A DNA stretch of 8,309 nucleotides from JAQGMJ01 sp036271855 (GTDB taxonomy: Bacteria > Pseudomonadota > Gammaproteobacteria > Burkholderiales > JAEUOS01). The position numbers were made by a program, and so were the translations under genes. The notes beneath the pieces were generated by a model, which had not been told where the DNA came from, made no database searches, and saw only the letters and a program-made list of their open reading frames with translations. The stretch spans positions 1 to 8,309 of the forward strand of contig DATAZV010000469.1 in assembly GCA_036271855.1 (NCBI GenBank), read 5' to 3'. Positions 5,707-8,309 of the stretch are shown piece after piece. Position 1 is the first letter of the stretch. Each line of letters opens with the position of its first letter.

Positions 5707-5940
5707 GCGGGGTGGGCAAGCCCGAAACCCGGCTTTTTGACCAAATTAGCGCAAATCGACTAAAAATAGGTGACAGGCCACCCTGAAGCGGGCGCTTACT
5801 TTCATGATTTCAGTCGGATTGATCCAATTTGTGCCGTAAAAATCAATGGCTTACAGCCTAGCACAAAGTACTTGGGGGCAAGGCCTGCGCAGCACAAGCA
5901 GCCTTGACGGCGGCAAATCGGCATGCGGCCGAGCGACGGC

Positions 5941-5973
5941 AAAAGGAAAACGGCGCCGCTATGCGGCGCCGTT
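5941..5973 (-). terminator. Strong Rho-independent terminator of the dienelactone hydrolase gene
   Basis: Perfect 11-bp stem AACGGCGCCGC / GCGGCGCCGTT (5949-5973) with a 3-nt loop. On the minus strand it is followed by TTTTCCTTTT. It begins 23 nt past the hydrolase stop. This is the clearest terminator in the window. Confidence 0.85.
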
Positions 5974-5996
5974 GCGCATGAACCCGCCGGCCCTTG

Positions 5997-6707
5997 TTAA
6001 GCCAGTGGACGCTTCAGGCGCTCGTCGAAAAACGCCAGCAATTCACCCCAGGCGGCGCGCGCCGCGCGTTCGCGGTAGCGTTCCGGCGCAATGAAATTCT
6101 CGAACGCATGGCCGGCATCGCGATAGGTATGGAACTCGTGCCACTTGCCCAGGCGGGTGAGTTCGGCAGAGATTTTGGCGACATCGTCCGGGGAGGGATT
6201 GGTGTCTTCGGCGCCGAAAAGCCCGATGATCGGGCATTCGATGCCGGGGCTGCGCTCGAACGGCGAAGGCCCTTCGCCCAGCGCCTTCATGGTGTTGCCG
6301 CCGTAAAACACCGCCGCTGCCTTCAGGCCGCGGACCGTGGTGGCGGCCAGGTAGGAAACCCGCCCGCCCATGCAAAAGCCGGCGATGCCGACCGCGCCGG
6401 TGCTGCGCCCGGACTTCATGTGGGCGATGGTGGCTTCGACGTCCTGCAGGATTTCGCTGTCCTTGAGCAGGGCGATGCGCTGCAGGGGTTCCAGCCCGGC
6501 GGGCGGCTGGCGGTGGAACAATTCGGGGGCGGCCACGATGTAGCCTTCGCGGTGCAGGCGGTGCACCGTGTCCTGCATTTGCGCGTCGACGCCGCCGGCG
6601 TGCTGGGCGATGACCACGCAGGGATAAGTGCCCGGCCGCTCCGGCACCCCCATGTAGACACGCATTTCATGAGAGCCAACCTTGACCGTTTCCCAGCGTA
6701 CCGTCAT
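5997..6707 (-). CDS. Dienelactone hydrolase family protein (alpha/beta hydrolase)
   Basis: A 236-residue cytoplasmic enzyme, the same length as classical dienelactone hydrolase. The Cys-Asp-His triad of the family is intact: C112 in the nucleophile elbow GFCMGG, D168 in LFGAEDTNPSP, and H200 in DAGHAFEN. The oxyanion region is VVIAQHAGGVD (31-41), and APELFHRQP (60-68) is a typical early loop. Family members open the lactone of dienelactone in chlorocatechol breakdown or act on related esters and lactones. No chlorocatechol genes are visible, so the true substrate is open. The ATG at 6707 is supported by AGGTGA about 7 nt upstream. The gene lies 135 bp downstream of the GlcG-like gene on the same strand and could share its transcript. 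A strong terminator closes it. Confidence 0.92.
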   Translation of the reverse strand: MTVRWETVKVGSHEMRVYMGVPERPGTYPCVVIAQHAGGVDAQMQDTVHRLHREGYIVAAPELFHRQPPAGLEPLQRIALLKDSEILQDVEATIAHMKSGRSTGAVGIAGFCMGGRVSYLAATTVRGLKAAAVFYGGNTMKALGEGPSPFERSPGIECPIIGLFGAEDTNPSPDDVAKISAELTRLGKWHEFHTYRDAGHAFENFIAPERYRERAARAAWGELLAFFDERLKRPLA

Positions 6708-6779
6708 TCAGTTCACCTGCCATGTTCACATGCGTGATCGATTGCCAATGCCCGGCAGCCTGGAGCCGCCGGCCGCGCC

Positions 6780-6799
6780 CGCGATCCGCAAGGACCGCG
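6780..6799 (-). terminator. Weak hairpin after the GlcG-like gene
   Basis: CGCGGTCC / GGATCGCG pairs over 8 bp (one G-U) around a 4-nt loop, 44 nt past the GlcG-like stop. There is no T tract. It may reduce rather than stop transcription into the hydrolase gene, or be an RNA-processing site. Confidence 0.25.
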
Positions 6800-6842
6800 A
6801 GCGGGGATTTTCGCCGATGCCGGCGTTTACTTCAATACCGCC

Positions 6843-7364
6843 TTAGCGCAGCGCGGCGACGCCGGCCTTGCAGCTGGCTTCGTCCTGCGAGCCGGTGCCG
6901 CCGGAGCAGCCGATGGCGCCGACCATCTTGCCGTCGACCACCAGCGGGATGCCGCCGCGCGAGCCGATGGCGCCGTCCAGGGTGATGACGTAGTTGTTGC
7001 CGGCCTGGATCGCGCCTTCGAACACTTTGGTTTCGCGGCGGAAGGTGGCGGCGGCCTTGGCCTTGTGCTCGGCGATCGCGATCGAGGCGAGCTGGGCGTT
7101 GTCCATGCGCTTGAAGGCGACCAGGTTGCCGCCGGTATCGACCACCGCGATGTTCATTTTCCAGCCGTGGCTGCGCGCTTCGGCCGCCGCGGCATTGATC
7201 AGCACGTCGGCACGCTCCAGCGAGATCGGCGCGCCGTAGGGGATGTCGAAGGGCATCTTGTCGGGGATCGCGTCCATCGGGTTGGGCGTGGGCTGGGCAT
7301 GGGCGGCGCCGGCAAAGGCGCAAAGGGCGGCAACAAAGGCAAAGCGGCGGAATTGAGTGTGCAT
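6843..7364 (-). CDS. Secreted GlcG/HbpS-like (DUF336) protein
   Basis: A 173-residue protein with a clear Sec signal peptide (MHTQFRRFAFVAALCAFAGAAHA, cleavage after A23). The DUF336 domain spans about 46-171: PISLERADVLINAAAAEA, then MNIAVVDTGGNLVAFKRMD (70-88), AEHKAKAA (98-105), and a GAIGCSGGTGSQDE block (149-162). The family includes GlcG of glycolate-operon neighbourhoods and the extracellular haem-binding HbpS of Streptomyces. Haem binding here is only family-level inference. C153 and C165 bracket the conserved GG turn and could form a disulphide after export. The ATG at 7364 has an excellent ribosome-binding site (GGAG, 7 nt upstream); the frame is open to 7445, but that extension would bury the signal peptide. 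Expected periplasmic. It may be the first gene of a two-gene unit with the hydrolase. Confidence 0.88.
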   Translation of the reverse strand: MHTQFRRFAFVAALCAFAGAAHAQPTPNPMDAIPDKMPFDIPYGAPISLERADVLINAAAAEARSHGWKMNIAVVDTGGNLVAFKRMDNAQLASIAIAEHKAKAAATFRRETKVFEGAIQAGNNYVITLDGAIGSRGGIPLVVDGKMVGAIGCSGGTGSQDEASCKAGVAALR

Positions 7365-7710
7365 ATTTGTCTCCTTATGATTTTTTATCGGCCGAACGCA
7401 TCTCCCGCCCCGGCGCAGGTGATGCGCCGGCCCGGGGCAAATCAAATGACTTCGATCCGGGGCGGCGCATTAGTCTCCCCTATTTGCGGCGGCAGCGCAA
7501 CGCCCGCGCGCCGCGTGCAAGCACAGAGGCAAATGTGAGGCGTCTCTAATGGACGGCGGCAGTAAACATTCTTCGCGGCTGAATATTCCACCCGTTCGCA
7601 CGAGGCATCGGCCGCGGCGCGGAATGTGTAACAAAGCGTGGCGCATCACACTGGCGCCGGCCGTTGCGCGCTACCATCGTCGCCCGATCGAGCCCCTGGG
7701 CACAAACAAG
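7365..7710. other. Divergent intergenic region, about 346 bp
   Basis: The region separates the GlcG-like gene (minus) from the SRPBCC gene (plus). It contains a perfect 8-bp stem CCGGCGCA / TGCGCCGG with a 5-nt loop (7410-7430), in the probable leader of the GlcG-like gene, and a short inverted pair CATTAG (7468-7473) / CTAATG (7546-7551). No convincing -35/-10 pair was found for either gene. In-frame ATGs at 7549 (GAGG 8 nt upstream) and 7624 could start the SRPBCC gene earlier, in which case part of this region is coding. Confidence 0.5.
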
Positions 7711-8309
7711 ATGGGCAAGCTGGAGAAGAACAGGATCGACTGCGCAGCCCAACCGCGCAAAGAGCGACGGCGCTGCTGCGCCTGGCTGCTGGCCTGCCTG
7801 GCGGCGCCGGCGGCCGCGGCCGAAGATTTTTCCATCGAGTCCTCGCATCAGGGAGGCGCGGTGGTGCTGCACGTGCAGGTACGCATCCACGCGCGCCCGG
7901 CGGTGATCTGGGGCACGCTGACCGACTACGACAAGCTGGCGCAATTTGTCCCCGGCATGACGTCGAGCCGGGTTCTGGAGCGGCACGGCCTGACGGCCGT
8001 GGTCGAGCAAAAAGGCGCCGCCCGGGTACTGTTCTTTTCCTATCCGATCGAGGTGACGGTGGAGTCGCTGGAGAGCCCGCCGGATCGGCTGATGGTGCGC
8101 GTGCTCAAGGGCAACCTGCGGCAACTCGAGGGCGGCTACCACCTGTCCCCGGTGGAGGGCAGCGAGGGCGATTACCTGTTGTCCTGGCGCGGGGTGATCG
8201 AGCCGGATTTCGACGTGCCTTCGCTGATCACCGTGCCGCTGATGCGCTCCACCTTCAAGGAGCAGTTTCTGGCGATGGTGAAGGAAATCGAGCGTCGCGA
8301 GGCGCTGGC
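7711..8309 (+). CDS. Exported SRPBCC (polyketide cyclase/START-like) protein, 3' end outside window
   Basis: 199 codons are visible and the frame is open to the window end. A basic stretch KERRRCC (17-23) and short hydrophobic core AWLLACLAAPAAAA precede a likely signal-peptidase I site before EDF (38-40), so the protein should be periplasmic. The SRPBCC fold follows: VVLHVQVRIHARPAVIWGTLTDYDKLAQFVPGM is the canonical strand-1/helix-1 segment (the WxxLTDYDxLxxFvP pattern of cyclase/dehydrase and coenzyme-Q-binding relatives). Then come SSRVLERHG, VEQKGAARVLFFSYPIEVTVES, LKGNLRQLEGGYHLSP and the C-terminal helix RSTFKEQFLAMVKEIERRE. This fold encloses a hydrophobic ligand cavity; the ligand is unknown. 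The start is uncertain: ATG 7711 gives the most sensible signal peptide but has no clear ribosome-binding site, while ATG 7549 has GAGG but would add 54 residues unlike a leader. Confidence 0.78.
   Translation, partial: MGKLEKNRIDCAAQPRKERRRCCAWLLACLAAPAAAAEDFSIESSHQGGAVVLHVQVRIHARPAVIWGTLTDYDKLAQFVPGMTSSRVLERHGLTAVVEQKGAARVLFFSYPIEVTVESLESPPDRLMVRVLKGNLRQLEGGYHLSPVEGSEGDYLLSWRGVIEPDFDVPSLITVPLMRSTFKEQFLAMVKEIERREAL

Larger units (their letters stand above)
5577..5996. other. Intergenic region of 420 bp, partly AT-rich
   Basis: The region lies between two minus-strand genes. 5640-5850 is notably richer in A/T than the rest of the window and holds the tandem repeat and possible promoter. Other structure: CCGCT-CA-AGCGG (5699-5710), an inverted repeat CAAGGC-c-TGC / GCAGCCTTG (5879-5906) and the terminator at 5949-5973. 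I see no convincing open frame, tRNA or named small RNA. A small transcript in 5700-5940 cannot be excluded. Confidence 0.6.

Noticed and set aside
4932..5786. A 284-codon plus-strand frame spanning the 173-residue gene and flanking DNA
   Set aside because: It runs through the pap promoter, a terminator and the LexA-like repeat without domain character. The minus-strand frame has better composition and a better start.
5846..6094. A small plus-strand frame of 82 codons in the intergenic region
   Set aside because: It reads through the strong terminator stem and into the hydrolase 3' end, has Arg/Ala/Pro-biased composition, and no ribosome-binding site.
7777..7800. Possible lipobox (LLAC) in the SRPBCC leader
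   Set aside because: The hydrophobic stretch before the cysteine is too short and a normal Ala-rich signal-peptidase I site follows, so a lipoprotein is less likely.

Overview
The window is GC-rich, and its coding strands carry strong G/C bias at third codon positions. The gene families (two-domain polyphosphate:AMP phosphotransferase, periplasmic SRPBCC protein, secreted GlcG/DUF336 protein, LprI-type protein) suggest a chromosomal segment of a betaproteobacterium, probably Burkholderiales-like. That assignment is inference from family content and style only; there is no rRNA or other direct taxonomic marker.

Layout. (a) 1-357, plus: 3' end of an NAD(P)-dependent beta-hydroxyacid dehydrogenase with a lysine/alanine tail. 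It converges on (b) 378-956, minus: a VOC-family metalloprotein with all four metal ligands. (c) 1023-2536, plus: a two-gene unit of an EamA-type ten-helix transporter and a class I SAM methyltransferase, only 2 nt apart. It is divergent from (b) across 66 bp. (d) 2556-5576, minus: an exported LprI-like cysteine-rich protein, the polyphosphate:AMP phosphotransferase Pap, and an unrecognised 173-residue protein with a phage-like small domain. Each looks like a separate transcription unit. A GC hairpin with a broken T tract separates the last two, and a 135-bp gap dense in repeats separates the first two. (e) 5577-5996: a 420-bp non-coding stretch with an AT-rich part. It holds a tandem 13-bp repeat that forms a one-mismatch LexA-like box, and at its far end a strong terminator. 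(f) 5997-7364, minus: a dienelactone hydrolase-family enzyme, and upstream of it a secreted GlcG/HbpS-like protein. (g) 7711-8309, plus: an exported SRPBCC (polyketide cyclase/START-like) protein running off the window, divergent from (f) across about 346 bp.

How the genes relate. Most of the window is ordinary accessory or housekeeping metabolism, and I see no single multi-gene system. Pap would make ADP from AMP and polyphosphate. The dehydrogenase, VOC protein, dienelactone hydrolase and GlcG-like protein are small-molecule catabolic families whose substrates cannot be read from sequence. Three products carry export signals (LprI-like, GlcG-like, SRPBCC). The part most worth a second look is the uncharacterised 173-residue protein with the LexA-like tandem repeat in front of it. 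I found no tRNA, rRNA, CRISPR array, insertion sequence or recognisable riboswitch.
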